Shown here one piece after another: positions 52,570 to 60,269 of a stretch of DNA of 64,000 bases. The stretch is from CAWKEY01 sp963848675 (GTDB lineage Bacteria > Pseudomonadota > Gammaproteobacteria > Methylococcales > Methylomonadaceae). The notes under the pieces were generated by a model. It searched no databases and was not told the origin of the DNA. It saw nothing but the letters and a program-made list of their open reading frames with translations. Where the stretch lies: contig CAWKEY010000027.1 in NCBI GenBank assembly GCA_963848675.1, forward strand, positions 124,001-188,000, in the 5' to 3' direction. The first letter of the stretch is position 1; the number at the start of each line of letters is the position of its first letter. A program made the translations under genes and the position numbers.

Positions 52570-53427
52570 TTAGTAGTAATGTACTTTGACGCGATAGTCC
52601 CCGCCAATCACCAGATATTCGGCTTCGCCGTGCAGGGCGTGGTGCGGCAGCAGCTCGTTGAAAAAAACCAGCTTCACCATCGGCACTTCAACTTCCAGAA
52701 TATAGGCACCGAATTCACAGGCAATACTATAGCGGTCGGTAAACGAAACAATACTGTTGAAACGCACGATTTTGTGAAGTTTATCCTCATTCTGAACTAT
52801 CCAATGACCATCCAGCGAGTTGACGCCTCGATAGAGGGTTTTATGAGTTGCCGCCGGAAACTGAAAACGTTCGATAATCCACTGACAATATTCGTAAAGA
52901 AGATCCAGTTGCATGTAAATGCAGTTGTTGTGATAACGGCTGTTCATCTTTTCCTCGATATACATGATCCAGTCTTTGCTCATGAAACTGGCAATGTGCT
53001 GTTTATGATAGGTGGGAAAGAGTCCAAAACGGCTTTCGACCCAGCCTTTAAAAACCGCGCCCTGGGCATTGTTTGAATCCCTGCCCCAATCCTGAATTAA
53101 TCTCAGATAACTATTGCGATAACGTCGCCTTCCTGAATGATCGTTGCGAAGTCTTTGCTCTGTTTCAAAGCCAAAGACGACACACATATAATCCTGAAAT
53201 ATCCGGCCGCAGTCCTCGCGTGTCGGTTGTCTGAGCAATTGCTCAAACAAACCTGAAGCGGATTCACGGGTGCCTGCAATATGCAGCGGTTTCGGGTTTT
53301 CGTTAAAGACATGGCTGGCCATGCAGGCCGTTGCCATACCAATCAAGTTGGTGCTGTGGCCATGTTGAGAAATATCAGGCATTTGTTGATTATGAAAATC
53401 TTCAGACAAAGTTAAATACTTGGACAT
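52570..53427 (-). CDS. draT: NAD(+)--dinitrogen-reductase ADP-D-ribosyltransferase DraT
   Basis: Inactivates nitrogenase by ADP-ribosylating the Fe protein when ammonium is plentiful. The 285-residue protein has GHSTNLIGMATACMASHVFN near 23, RFGLFPTYHKQHIASF near 132 and the ADP-ribosyltransferase stretch HKTLYRGVNSLDGHWIV near 195, with VSFTDRYSIACEFGAYILEV near 229 as the catalytic-core S-T/F-containing region. No sigma54 site was found in the 290 bases upstream. It forms an operon with draG. Confidence 0.94.
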   Translation of the reverse strand: MSKYLTLSEDFHNQQMPDISQHGHSTNLIGMATACMASHVFNENPKPLHIAGTRESASGLFEQLLRQPTREDCGRIFQDYMCVVFGFETEQRLRNDHSGRRRYRNSYLRLIQDWGRDSNNAQGAVFKGWVESRFGLFPTYHKQHIASFMSKDWIMYIEEKMNSRYHNNCIYMQLDLLYEYCQWIIERFQFPAATHKTLYRGVNSLDGHWIVQNEDKLHKIVRFNSIVSFTDRYSIACEFGAYILEVEVPMVKLVFFNELLPHHALHGEAEYLVIGGDYRVKVHYY

Positions 53428-53716
53428 ATCAATCGCCTAGCTGGTTATTAGTAACCGCCTGACTGAAACTGACTGGAAGAATTTGGAAAATATTGGTGTT
53501 CATGGATCCATGCGATTGAATGTAACAAGTTTAAAAGGTGAAGATATTTCAACTGTTGTCAAAAACCTCAACGTTCATCGTCAACGCATGATAAACCTAG
53601 ATAACAATAATCCGTAAGACGGGTAAGGGAGATGGGTTAGCTAAGGGTGAGCAGGCTTTTGTCCACTGGAATAAGCGATAAAAGATGGGCAGAAAAGCGC
53701 TGCCTTACCTTTCAAG

Positions 53717-54013
53717 TCACACCATCTCACCCGACTCATTAAAATGAAGTTCCCTAACTTGATCCTCTTCAGTGATTTGCGCATGTTTTAAAACACCATT
53801 ACCGTAATATTCATATTGATGCTCGGATTCAACCTCTCCATAGACAACTTTCTGGCAAAGCAGCATTCTGTCCTGGTCATCAAAATAGCCGCGGTAATAG
53901 GTGTTTCGATTATTTAAACTGGCTTCTGTTATTTCGTTGACCAGCTTTAGCGGGAGCTTGATGCCGCTGTAACTAACGAAATAACGAACTTCGGTTGGCT
54001 GTTCTGGATTCAT
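53717..54013 (-). CDS. Small conserved nif-linked protein (DUF6156-like)
   Basis: A 98-residue soluble beta-rich protein: EVRYFVSYSGIKLPLKLVNE, NNRNTYYRGYFDDQDRMLLC and HQYEYYGNGVLKHAQITEED. The RGYFD and YYGNGVL pattern resembles the DUF6156 family that I associate with nif regions of methanotrophs; this is from memory. Single cysteine; no export signal. It is 12 bases after a 99-residue unknown and is the last gene of the nifF-side transcript. Confidence 0.65.
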   Translation of the reverse strand: MNPEQPTEVRYFVSYSGIKLPLKLVNEITEASLNNRNTYYRGYFDDQDRMLLCQKVVYGEVESEHQYEYYGNGVLKHAQITEEDQVRELHFNESGEMV

Positions 54014-54025
54014 GACGTGCCGAAT

Positions 54026-54325
54026 TTAAGAAAAGAGATGAATAGAGAGTGTCTCTATAATTTGATCCAAAGTCATATTTTCATGTTCACCGGCAATATT
54101 ATGCGCGGTAATGGGATATTTCAGGTCTATGCCATAACGTCCCGGTGTCTGACCAAAGGTGTAAATGTAGGCGGAAAGGCTAGGGTCGTTAAGCGTACAG
54201 AGATCGATGGCTTGATAGTGCTGTTCATGAGTGTTCAAGGCCAGGGTATTTTCACCGTAACGATGCACCAGTTCCAATAACAGGAGCTTAAGCGGCATGT
54301 CTTTATTAATAGCCCAAACATTCAT
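54026..54325 (-). CDS. Uncharacterised nif-region protein (about 99 residues)
   Basis: No family recognised. The chosen ATG gives MNVWAINKDMPLKLLLLELV, then HRYGENTLALNTHEQHYQAI and a C-terminal helix MTLDQIIETLSIHLFS. The frame is open a further 44 codons upstream, but that part overlaps rseC in another frame. A GTG start inside the overlap is possible. It sits between rseC and the DUF6156-like gene. Confidence 0.55.
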   Translation of the reverse strand: MNVWAINKDMPLKLLLLELVHRYGENTLALNTHEQHYQAIDLCTLNDPSLSAYIYTFGQTPGRYGIDLKYPITAHNIAGEHENMTLDQIIETLSIHLFS

Positions 54326-54339
54326 ACCGGCACGCTGGG

Positions 54340-54780
54340 TTAAATCTTCCTTATAACGACAGGCCGGGCGTAAAAGCTCAATATGAACAGATTTTGTGCT
54401 TTGTTGATTAACCACAGCGAAAACAAAAAACTCAGTACGGCGCTGCCGGCAATCCACAAATCTCTGTGTCCGGCATTATCCGTGAGCAGCCAGTCGGCGA
54501 TGCCTGCACCCGTAAACAGGGCTATTAACGGCACCAGATATAATAATAAAGAAGCGCGCAGCAACAGGTTTTCATCAATAGCGACCATAACTTGATCGCC
54601 GGTTTTTAGTTGAATGCCGCTATCCACCGGTACTGACCTTTTCTTGAGAACGCTGCCGAGTGCGTTGCTTGTACACGAGGCTTTTTGCAGGCAACCGCCG
54701 CACGCACTGTTCTGTCCAGCCTCGACCCAGACTTGATGGTTTTCTATTTTCACCACGACCGCTAATTCTTCTATCATCAT
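54340..54780 (-). CDS. rseC: SoxR-reducing system / RseC family protein
   Basis: Membrane protein that in E. coli modulates sigmaE and cooperates with Rnf-type complexes in SoxR reduction. The 146-residue protein has a CGGCLQKASC cysteine motif at residues 27-36, then two membrane helices (about 77-99 and 107-125). The Rnf complex itself is not in the window. It lies 9 bases after the Rieske gene. Confidence 0.88.
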   Translation of the reverse strand: MMIEELAVVVKIENHQVWVEAGQNSACGGCLQKASCTSNALGSVLKKRSVPVDSGIQLKTGDQVMVAIDENLLLRASLLLYLVPLIALFTGAGIADWLLTDNAGHRDLWIAGSAVLSFLFSLWLINKAQNLFILSFYARPVVIRKI

Positions 54781-54789
54781 TATTACCGT

Positions 54790-55155
54790 TCAATCGATAA
54801 GCGTCAGATGCTTTTCGGCAAAATAAAGCGTGCCATCAATTTCTTCCAGACGTAGTGCCTGCAAACGTTGCCCAAAACAAACCGGGCTTTGGCACTCTCC
54901 CGTTTTCGGATCGAAAATAAAGCCGTGCATGGAGCAACGCAGATATAAGCCGGTTTCGTCAAAAATGGCATCCTGTTCGCAGTTTAATGGCCTGTGCATG
55001 TGCATGCAATGGTTGACATACGCATAGGCACACTCTTCAAAAGCAAAAATAATTGCTGAAACAGGCTGTTTCTTATAGCTAATCTGGCGAATTAAATAAC
55101 TTGTGCCATTTAGTTCATGACGAGTACAAACGGGTTTTTTCTTGTCGTTTGCCAT
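54790..55155 (-). CDS. Rieske-type [2Fe-2S] ferredoxin
   Basis: Single Rieske domain of 121 residues. The cluster ligands are clear: CMHMH (C-x-H) near residue 50 and CSMHGFIFDP (C-x2-H) near 75. No oxygenase domain and no membrane anchor are present, so it is a stand-alone carrier. It probably shares a transcript with nifF upstream and rseC downstream; a part in electron supply to nitrogenase is inferred from position. Confidence 0.9.
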   Translation of the reverse strand: MANDKKKPVCTRHELNGTSYLIRQISYKKQPVSAIIFAFEECAYAYVNHCMHMHRPLNCEQDAIFDETGLYLRCSMHGFIFDPKTGECQSPVCFGQRLQALRLEEIDGTLYFAEKHLTLID

Positions 55156-55193
55156 AGCTGATCCTTACTTGTTCATTTGCCGCGAACTTTTAG

Positions 55194-55237
55194 TTGCCTA
55201 GGTTGGGTTAGGCGATAGCGTAACCCAACCTAGGCAA
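55194..55237. repeat. Perfect 17-bp inverted repeat directly after nifF
   Basis: TTGCCTAGGTTGGGTTA at 55194-55210 is the exact complement of 55221-55237, with a 10-base loop. It starts 2 bases after the nifF stop. It carries the same GGTTGGGTTAGGCGATAG word as a repeat at 59684-59759. It could stabilise or terminate the nifF message; no T run follows on the minus strand. Confidence 0.8.
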
Positions 55238-55238
55238 T

Positions 55239-55772
55239 TTAATCCCAAGCCTTTGCCAGCAGCTTTAACCAGGTATCCAGTCTGTCCGGTGTAAGGTCCT
55301 TCTGATTTTCCTGATCCAGGGCCAGGCCTACAAAACACCCGTCAACAACTGCCTTGGAGGCTTGGAAGTTATAACCTTCAGTAGTCCATTGACCTATGAT
55401 TGTGGCGCCGCATTGTTTAAACTGCTCGTATAAATAAAACACGGCATCAACGAATTCCGTCGGATAACTTTTTTGATTGCCCAGCCCATAAATCGCCACT
55501 TTTTTGTCGCTAAAATCCTGCCCTGTCAGCGTTGGCAAAAACTCCTCCCAGCTTTCAGTGGCATTGCCGGTTGATAACCCGGGCAACATGCCCTCGCCAT
55601 ACGTAGGCGTGCCCAAGATCAGGACGTCATGGGCCAGCAAATCCGTGACACTGGCATTGCGTATATTTACCGGTTTGGCGGCAATGGCCGAACCCAGCGT
55701 AGTTGTAATTTCTTTCGCAATCCGCCGGGTATTTCCGGTATCCGTCCCAAAAAAAACGCCTACTTTAACCAT
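55239..55772 (-). CDS. nifF: Nif flavodoxin NifF
   Basis: FMN electron carrier to the nitrogenase Fe protein. The 177-residue long-chain flavodoxin has the phosphate loop FFGTDTGNTRRIAKEI at residues 8-23, the FMN loop LGTPTYGEGMLPGLSTGNAT near 53, VAIYGLGNQKSYPTEFVD near 92 and the long-chain insert near 118-140. Position in a nif region and the long-chain type give the NifF name. Confidence 0.88.
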   Translation of the reverse strand: MVKVGVFFGTDTGNTRRIAKEITTTLGSAIAAKPVNIRNASVTDLLAHDVLILGTPTYGEGMLPGLSTGNATESWEEFLPTLTGQDFSDKKVAIYGLGNQKSYPTEFVDAVFYLYEQFKQCGATIIGQWTTEGYNFQASKAVVDGCFVGLALDQENQKDLTPDRLDTWLKLLAKAWD

Positions 55773-55885
55773 AATTTCCTCGCTGAGCGTCAGTGCCCGC
55801 AGTTATGAATTGATCAGTGCCTTTAGGTGCGGATTCATTCGCATGGTGCGAGAAGTCGCGCAGTCAAAGACAAACGTCATCCATT

Positions 55886-56500
55886 TTAATGCTGTATTTG
55901 CAGCAGACCGGGTTGTTTTTTGATCTGTAAGGCCTGCCATTCGTCCGGGGTATAGGCCTTGATGCTGACTGCGTGAAGTTTGCCTGAGGCCAGGGGTTCT
56001 TTTAAGGTTGCCATGACCAGCTGCTGTTTTTTCACCAAGCTTAAATCGCTAAATTGTGGACTCACCACGGTAATCAATAAATCACAGCCCTCCCCTTGAA
56101 CCATCACATCTGCATCCTTAATGCCCAGCCTTACCAGTTGCACAACTTCACTGGTGGTTAGTCCAGCATTCGCGGTTTCTGCTTTTTTGGGCACCGCGCT
56201 TGTTAATAAGGGTAATAGACTGCCGTTGTTGGACATCTCTTCAATAATGTCGCATCCACCCACCAGTTCGCCGTTGACAAAAAGCTGCGGATACGTTGGC
56301 CAGTGAGAAATACCCGGTAATTTTTCACGAATAAAGGGCGCCTCCAGCACATTCACATAAGCATAAGGGATATTGGTCGCATTCAGTATGCTTACCGATT
56401 TTGCTGAAAATCCGCATTGCGGATTCGCCGGTATACCTTTCATGTACAGGATTATTGGATTCTCTGCCAGTTGCTTGCGGATCTTCTCTTCGGTTTTCAT
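55886..56500 (-). CDS. Grx4-type monothiol glutaredoxin fused to a BolA domain
   Basis: A 204-residue fusion. Residues 1-105 are a monothiol glutaredoxin: ENPIILYMKGIPANPQCGFSA with a CGFS active site, then HWPTYPQLFVNGELVGGCDI. Residues 120-195 are BolA-like: VQLVRLGIKDADVMVQGEGC and LKEPLASGKLHAVSIKAYTP. CGFS glutaredoxins and BolA proteins are known to share [2Fe-2S] clusters as separate proteins; here they are in one chain. The ATG giving MKTEEKIRKQLAENP is used; an earlier in-frame ATG lies eight codons up. It lies between clpX and nifF. Confidence 0.9.
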   Translation of the reverse strand: MKTEEKIRKQLAENPIILYMKGIPANPQCGFSAKSVSILNATNIPYAYVNVLEAPFIREKLPGISHWPTYPQLFVNGELVGGCDIIEEMSNNGSLLPLLTSAVPKKAETANAGLTTSEVVQLVRLGIKDADVMVQGEGCDLLITVVSPQFSDLSLVKKQQLVMATLKEPLASGKLHAVSIKAYTPDEWQALQIKKQPGLLQIQH

Positions 56501-56513
56501 ATGTCTCTCGTTT

Positions 56514-56570
56514 GTAGTACGCACCGCGTACCTTCTGGGCTTAAAAAAAATGGTACGCGATGCGTACTAC
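56514..56570. repeat. Dispersed palindrome, copy 2 (GTAGTACGC variant)
   Basis: 57 bases, GTAGTACGCACCGCGTACC to GGTACGCGATGCGTACTAC, same architecture as 42589-42649 with GTAGTACGC in place of GTAGGGTACGC. It fills the gap between clpX and the Grx-BolA gene. Confidence 0.85.
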
Positions 56571-56589
56571 CTTGGGATCTTGGATAGTC

Positions 56590-57864
56590 TTACCCAGCCT
56601 GTTGCCGGAGTTTGATTTCATCTTTTTTTATCAATCTGATCTCGCCTTCCCCTCTGACGACCTCGGCATCGACAATGCATTGCTCAATATCATCACAGGA
56701 AGGAATATCAAACATGGTTTTTCTGAGGATCTGTTCCATTATGCTGCGCAATCCGCGTGCGCCCGTTTCGCGTTCGATGGCTTTTTTGGCGATTTCAACC
56801 AGGGCATCGGGTTCAAATTTCAGCGCCACACCTTCGTAGGCGAACAATTGTTGATACTGGCGAACCAAGGCATTTTTGGGCTCTGTTAAAATCTTGATCA
56901 ATGAATCAATATCCAGTGGTTCCAGCGGCGCCAATACCGGGAAGCGGCCAATAAACTCGGGAATCAGGCCGAATTTACGCAAATCACTGGGCTCCGTAGC
57001 ATTGAGCATGGCTTCAAGCGCGGGCTTATCGGCAGGATTGTTGACTTCAGCATGGAAACCGATAGCCGAATTCTTCGGCACCAAGCGTTTTTCAACATGT
57101 TTTTCCAGACCAGGAAACGAGCCGCCGGCAATAAACAGAATATTGCGCGTATCAATGGTGGTTTCACCGTCCTTGTTACGCTGACCTTTTCCGGAAACTT
57201 TAACGTGAGAGCCTTCGACCAGTCTCAGTAAAGCCTGTTGCACGCCTTCACCGGAAACATCACGCGTTCCGGTTTGTTGCTCCGGACTGCGGGCAATCTT
57301 GTCTACTTCATCCAGATAAACAATCCCCCATTCGGCATTGGTCATATTGCCTTCAGCAATATCCAGTAACCGGACCAGAATATTTTCTACATCATCACCG
57401 ACATAACCCGCCTGGGTCAGCGTTGTGGCATCTGCGATTACAAATGGAACGCCGACAATTTTAGCCAGGGTGCTGGCCAATAAGGTCTTGCCCGTACCGG
57501 ATGGGCCTATCAACAGAATATTGGACTTGCCGATTTCAACATCTTTATCAAACTCGCCCAGTCCGGCGTCGCCGCTTTCATGCTTGAGCCGTTTGTAATG
57601 GTTATAAACCGCAACGGACAAAATTTCTTTAGCCAGGTCCTGACCGATGATATATTGATCAAGATGCTCCTTTATCTTTGCCGGGGTTGGTAACGGCCCC
57701 TGCATTTCAGAAAGTTCTTTTTTCCGGCTCCAGTTACTGACAACCTGATTGGCCAATAACACACAATCGCCACAAATAGTGCCATCGCTACCTGCAATCA
57801 AAGGGACTGTGGGCGACCCCGCTATGCCACAAAAGGAACAATGTTTGACTTCTTTATCGCTCAT
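56590..57864 (-). CDS. clpX: Nif-associated ClpX ATPase paralog
   Basis: AAA+ unfoldase of the Clp system. The 424-residue protein has an N-terminal zinc finger (CSFCG near residue 9 and CGDC near 32), Walker A LIGPSGTGKTLLASTLAKIV near 117, Walker B IVYLDEVDKIARSPEQQ near 180 and the ClpX sensor region ETGARGLRSIMEQILRKTMF near 365. It has no clpP beside it and sits after nifM, as clpX2 does in Azotobacter. A role in turnover of NifEN/NifB-type proteins is inferred from that system. Confidence 0.92.
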   Translation of the reverse strand: MSDKEVKHCSFCGIAGSPTVPLIAGSDGTICGDCVLLANQVVSNWSRKKELSEMQGPLPTPAKIKEHLDQYIIGQDLAKEILSVAVYNHYKRLKHESGDAGLGEFDKDVEIGKSNILLIGPSGTGKTLLASTLAKIVGVPFVIADATTLTQAGYVGDDVENILVRLLDIAEGNMTNAEWGIVYLDEVDKIARSPEQQTGTRDVSGEGVQQALLRLVEGSHVKVSGKGQRNKDGETTIDTRNILFIAGGSFPGLEKHVEKRLVPKNSAIGFHAEVNNPADKPALEAMLNATEPSDLRKFGLIPEFIGRFPVLAPLEPLDIDSLIKILTEPKNALVRQYQQLFAYEGVALKFEPDALVEIAKKAIERETGARGLRSIMEQILRKTMFDIPSCDDIEQCIVDAEVVRGEGEIRLIKKDEIKLRQQAG

Positions 57865-57879
57865 GGATAATTCCTCGGG

Positions 57880-58728
57880 TCACTTAGGTAAACTGGCTAA
57901 CCATGCGCGCTGACAAGTTCGCCGCGAACGTTCATTCATGAGTTGACGTATTTTCGGTGTCGCTTTTTGTAACGATAAAGTTTCCGCTCTTTGAATTTGC
58001 TTGCACAAAACGAGGTGGAACCCTATTTCCGATTCGACAATTTCACTGATTTCACCGGCTTTTATACTAAAAAGCACGGCGTCCAATTCCGAATAAAGCT
58101 TGCCGCGCGGCACTATGCCCAGCATGCCGCCTTGCAGTGCAGTCGGACATTCAGAATGTTTTAATGCCAATTCAGCAAATTTATAGGGCTTCTTTTGCAG
58201 TTTTGCACTGATTTCCTGCATTCTTGAAAATGCAGATTCGCGGGTATTTTCGGGATAATCAGGATTAATACTGATCAATATGTGGCAGGCTTCACGCCGT
58301 TCAGGCAGATTAAATTGCTCCGGATGCAGATGGTAGTAAATGCCTATCTCGACTTCATTGACATCAGGCGCACGGGAAGCGATCAGATCCATCACCACAT
58401 TGACCCTGCACTGACGATAAAGTGCGCTATTCAGGCTATCCTGGTTCAGGTTATTTTTTTCCAAATCACTGAAAAAGGATTCATCATCCTCATAGCGCTC
58501 GCGGATTTCCCGGTAAGCGGCTGCTAATTCCTTATCGGAAATAATCACCGCTCCGGCTTCAGGCGCATTGAGGATTCGATTTTCAATCATCAGTTCATTG
58601 TTGGCCTGAACTTCCGCTTGTCTTAATTCAGCCTCGTGCAATTCATCAGGAGTTTTTTTGAAAAGTGCCAGAGCCGCTCTTAACAAAGCATAAGCATCAG
58701 TCTGGGCAGATTTGGTAGACGGGTTCAT
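57880..58728 (-). CDS. nifM: Nitrogenase maturation protein NifM (PpiC-type isomerase)
   Basis: Peptidyl-prolyl isomerase needed for folding of the Fe protein. ATG giving MNPSTKSAQTDAYALLRAAL is used; MSQSFD six codons earlier is an alternative and would overlap nifZ. The 282-residue protein has EACHILISINPDYPENTRES near 145 and LKHSECPTALQGGMLGIVPRGKLY around 186, the PpiC core, then the family-typical helical end. It starts 1 base after nifZ. Confidence 0.9.
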   Translation of the reverse strand: MNPSTKSAQTDAYALLRAALALFKKTPDELHEAELRQAEVQANNELMIENRILNAPEAGAVIISDKELAAAYREIRERYEDDESFFSDLEKNNLNQDSLNSALYRQCRVNVVMDLIASRAPDVNEVEIGIYYHLHPEQFNLPERREACHILISINPDYPENTRESAFSRMQEISAKLQKKPYKFAELALKHSECPTALQGGMLGIVPRGKLYSELDAVLFSIKAGEISEIVESEIGFHLVLCKQIQRAETLSLQKATPKIRQLMNERSRRTCQRAWLASLPK

Positions 58729-58729
58729 A

Positions 58730-59209
58730 TCAAAACTCTGGCTCATTGAATGACTCAGGATGCGCAGGGGCCAGTGCTGACTCGGGAACTTGCAAGGTTC
58801 TACCCTGGAAAGCGACATGGTATTGAATCTGTGCACTGTCCCTGAGCACCTTGAAGACTTCGCCTTCAGTGCCTTTAGCAAACAGGACTTTACCTTGGAT
58901 TCCTAAATCAATAGTACAAACCACCTTGTCTCTGAACTCAAAGCGGCTGGGGTTCCACGGTTCATCCGCACCGATCAGCTCTTCCAGCCGGCAGCCCACC
59001 ATCCGTCCATGATTTAGAAAGTGCACGGTAAAAATGACCTGATCCTGTAAAAAAGTGCCTACCTCAATGACATTGCCCACACTGCCCCGGCGAATCAATA
59101 AAGCACCTACTTCCATACCGGGGTAAGTGCCGTCATTGCGGACGTTTCTAGTGACCCGGACGGATTCACCAAATTCAAACCGGCCTTCGTCGAAGCGCTC
59201 GGGTTTCAT
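58730..59209 (-). CDS. nifZ: Nitrogen fixation protein NifZ
   Basis: Accessory factor for maturation of the second P-cluster of MoFe protein. The 159-residue protein has two related beta-barrel-like halves: FEFGESVRVTRNVRNDGTYP near 12, GMEVGALLIRRGSVGNVIEV near 31, and then FEFRDKVVCTIDLGIQGKVL near 90. The duplication is as known for NifZ. It overlaps nifW by 4 bases. Confidence 0.92.
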   Translation of the reverse strand: MKPERFDEGRFEFGESVRVTRNVRNDGTYPGMEVGALLIRRGSVGNVIEVGTFLQDQVIFTVHFLNHGRMVGCRLEELIGADEPWNPSRFEFRDKVVCTIDLGIQGKVLFAKGTEGEVFKVLRDSAQIQYHVAFQGRTLQVPESALAPAHPESFNEPEF

Positions 59210-59520
59210 GTCTTGATATCGTTTAAGGAAACAAATGCTGTTTGCGGCTCGCCCATGGAAAACACCTTAAACACTTTTTCAGTTTGCGCATCGGATTCGA
59301 CAAAATCCTGATAGGCTCGCTGCAAGAGCTTGCTGTAAACCGCCTTTTTCGCAATTTCATTTTCCGGCATGCCATCGGCAGCAGTTTGTAAATAATCATG
59401 GAACCGTTGCAGGATATGCAGACGATTAACATGCACCACGCTAGGCTCATACTCCAGTTGAAAATACTGTAAAAAATCTTCTGCCGATTCCAGTTCTTCG
59501 ATTTCTTCTTCAAAACTCAT
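59206..59520 (-). CDS. nifW: Nitrogenase-stabilizing/protective protein NifW
   Basis: Binds and protects the MoFe protein, chiefly against oxygen. The 104-residue protein has SAEDFLQYFQLEYEPSVVHV near 12, then NRLHILQRFHDYLQ near 32 and SKLLQRAYQDFVESDAQTEK near 63. ATG giving MSFEEEIEELE is used. It is 16 bases from a possible 36-residue membrane peptide gene. Confidence 0.93.
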   Translation of the reverse strand: MSFEEEIEELESAEDFLQYFQLEYEPSVVHVNRLHILQRFHDYLQTAADGMPENEIAKKAVYSKLLQRAYQDFVESDAQTEKVFKVFSMGEPQTAFVSLNDIKT

Positions 59521-59536
59521 GGGTTTTCTCCGCAAA

Positions 59537-59647
59537 TTAAATGGGGCCGACTAAAGAGGCATCCTGAGTTAACACATAGATTGACAGAATTAAAAAAGCC
59601 ACAACGGCAATGATCGTCAGTAATGAATCGCCTATCTGTTTCAACAT
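59537..59647 (-). CDS. Possible 36-residue single-membrane-helix protein before nifW
   Basis: MLKQIGDSLLTIIAVVAFLI followed by LSIYVLTQDASLVGPI. A charged N-terminus, a 20-residue hydrophobic helix (about 8-27) and a short polar tail. A GGAG ribosome site is 7 bases before the ATG. It lies between the TPR gene and nifW on the same strand, with room for nothing else. No family is known to me. Confidence 0.55.
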   Translation of the reverse strand: MLKQIGDSLLTIIAVVAFLILSIYVLTQDASLVGPI

Positions 59648-59683
59648 GATCTTGCTCCGATAATAATAATTTTATGTAGTTGT

Positions 59684-59759
59684 GCAGGTTGGGCTAGCGT
59701 AAGCCAACATTTTCCGCTTCGATGCTTCGGGTTTCGGCTATCGCCTAACCCAACCTACA
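59684..59759. repeat. GGTTGGG...CCCAACC intergenic repeat
   Basis: Ends TGCAGGTTGGGCTAGCG and CGCCTAACCCAACCTACA form imperfect inverted arms of about 18 bp around a 40-base centre. The same words make up the hairpin at 55194-55237. Confidence 0.7.
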
Positions 59760-59768
59760 TCCCTAACC

Positions 59769-60269
59769 TCATTGTTCAGCTTTGCGCTTGACCACCAGTT
59801 CCAATAATCCCTGTGCGCCGATTCTGTCCTTGCTATCGAGTTCGACCAGTTTTTCTAAAATGGCCTGGCTTACATCCAGATTCTCCAGGCGCATATTTAA
59901 AAAACCAATGGCTTTCAGGGTAAATAGATACAATCTGACCTGCGTTAATAATTCGGCTGGGGTATCGGCAATATGTGCCGTTTGCAACTCACGCCAGTTG
60001 TCAGGAAAAGCCACCAATGACCGGATCACAGCCAGGGCTTTCGTGGTTGCAATTAACGCGTCTTCCAGCCGGTGCTGGTAATAATAAAAACGGTTTAAAG
60101 CGACCAGTACGTTCAACGACTCAGGCGCAAGGAAATAGGCTTTCAACAAAGGCAATTCGGCATCGCCATTCGCATAATTTTCGGCGGCGGTTGCTATCAT
60201 CTCTTTAACGCCTGCAACATCCGGTTCTTCAAAATACAAACCCTGCGCTTCAAAATCCAACAGATCCAT
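59769..60269 (-). CDS. TPR-like nif-cluster protein
   Basis: A 166-residue all-helical protein with repeats in TPR style, for example LKAYFLAPESLNVLVALNRF, YYYQHRLEDALIATTKALAV and NLDVSQAILEKLVELDSKDR. Product is predicted cytoplasmic. It directly precedes (5-prime to 3-prime) the 36-residue ORF and nifW and follows cysE1 with no gap, so it belongs to the nif operon. A binding-partner or scaffolding role is inference; no enzymatic motif is seen. Confidence 0.8.
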   Translation of the reverse strand: MDLLDFEAQGLYFEEPDVAGVKEMIATAAENYANGDAELPLLKAYFLAPESLNVLVALNRFYYYQHRLEDALIATTKALAVIRSLVAFPDNWRELQTAHIADTPAELLTQVRLYLFTLKAIGFLNMRLENLDVSQAILEKLVELDSKDRIGAQGLLELVVKRKAEQ

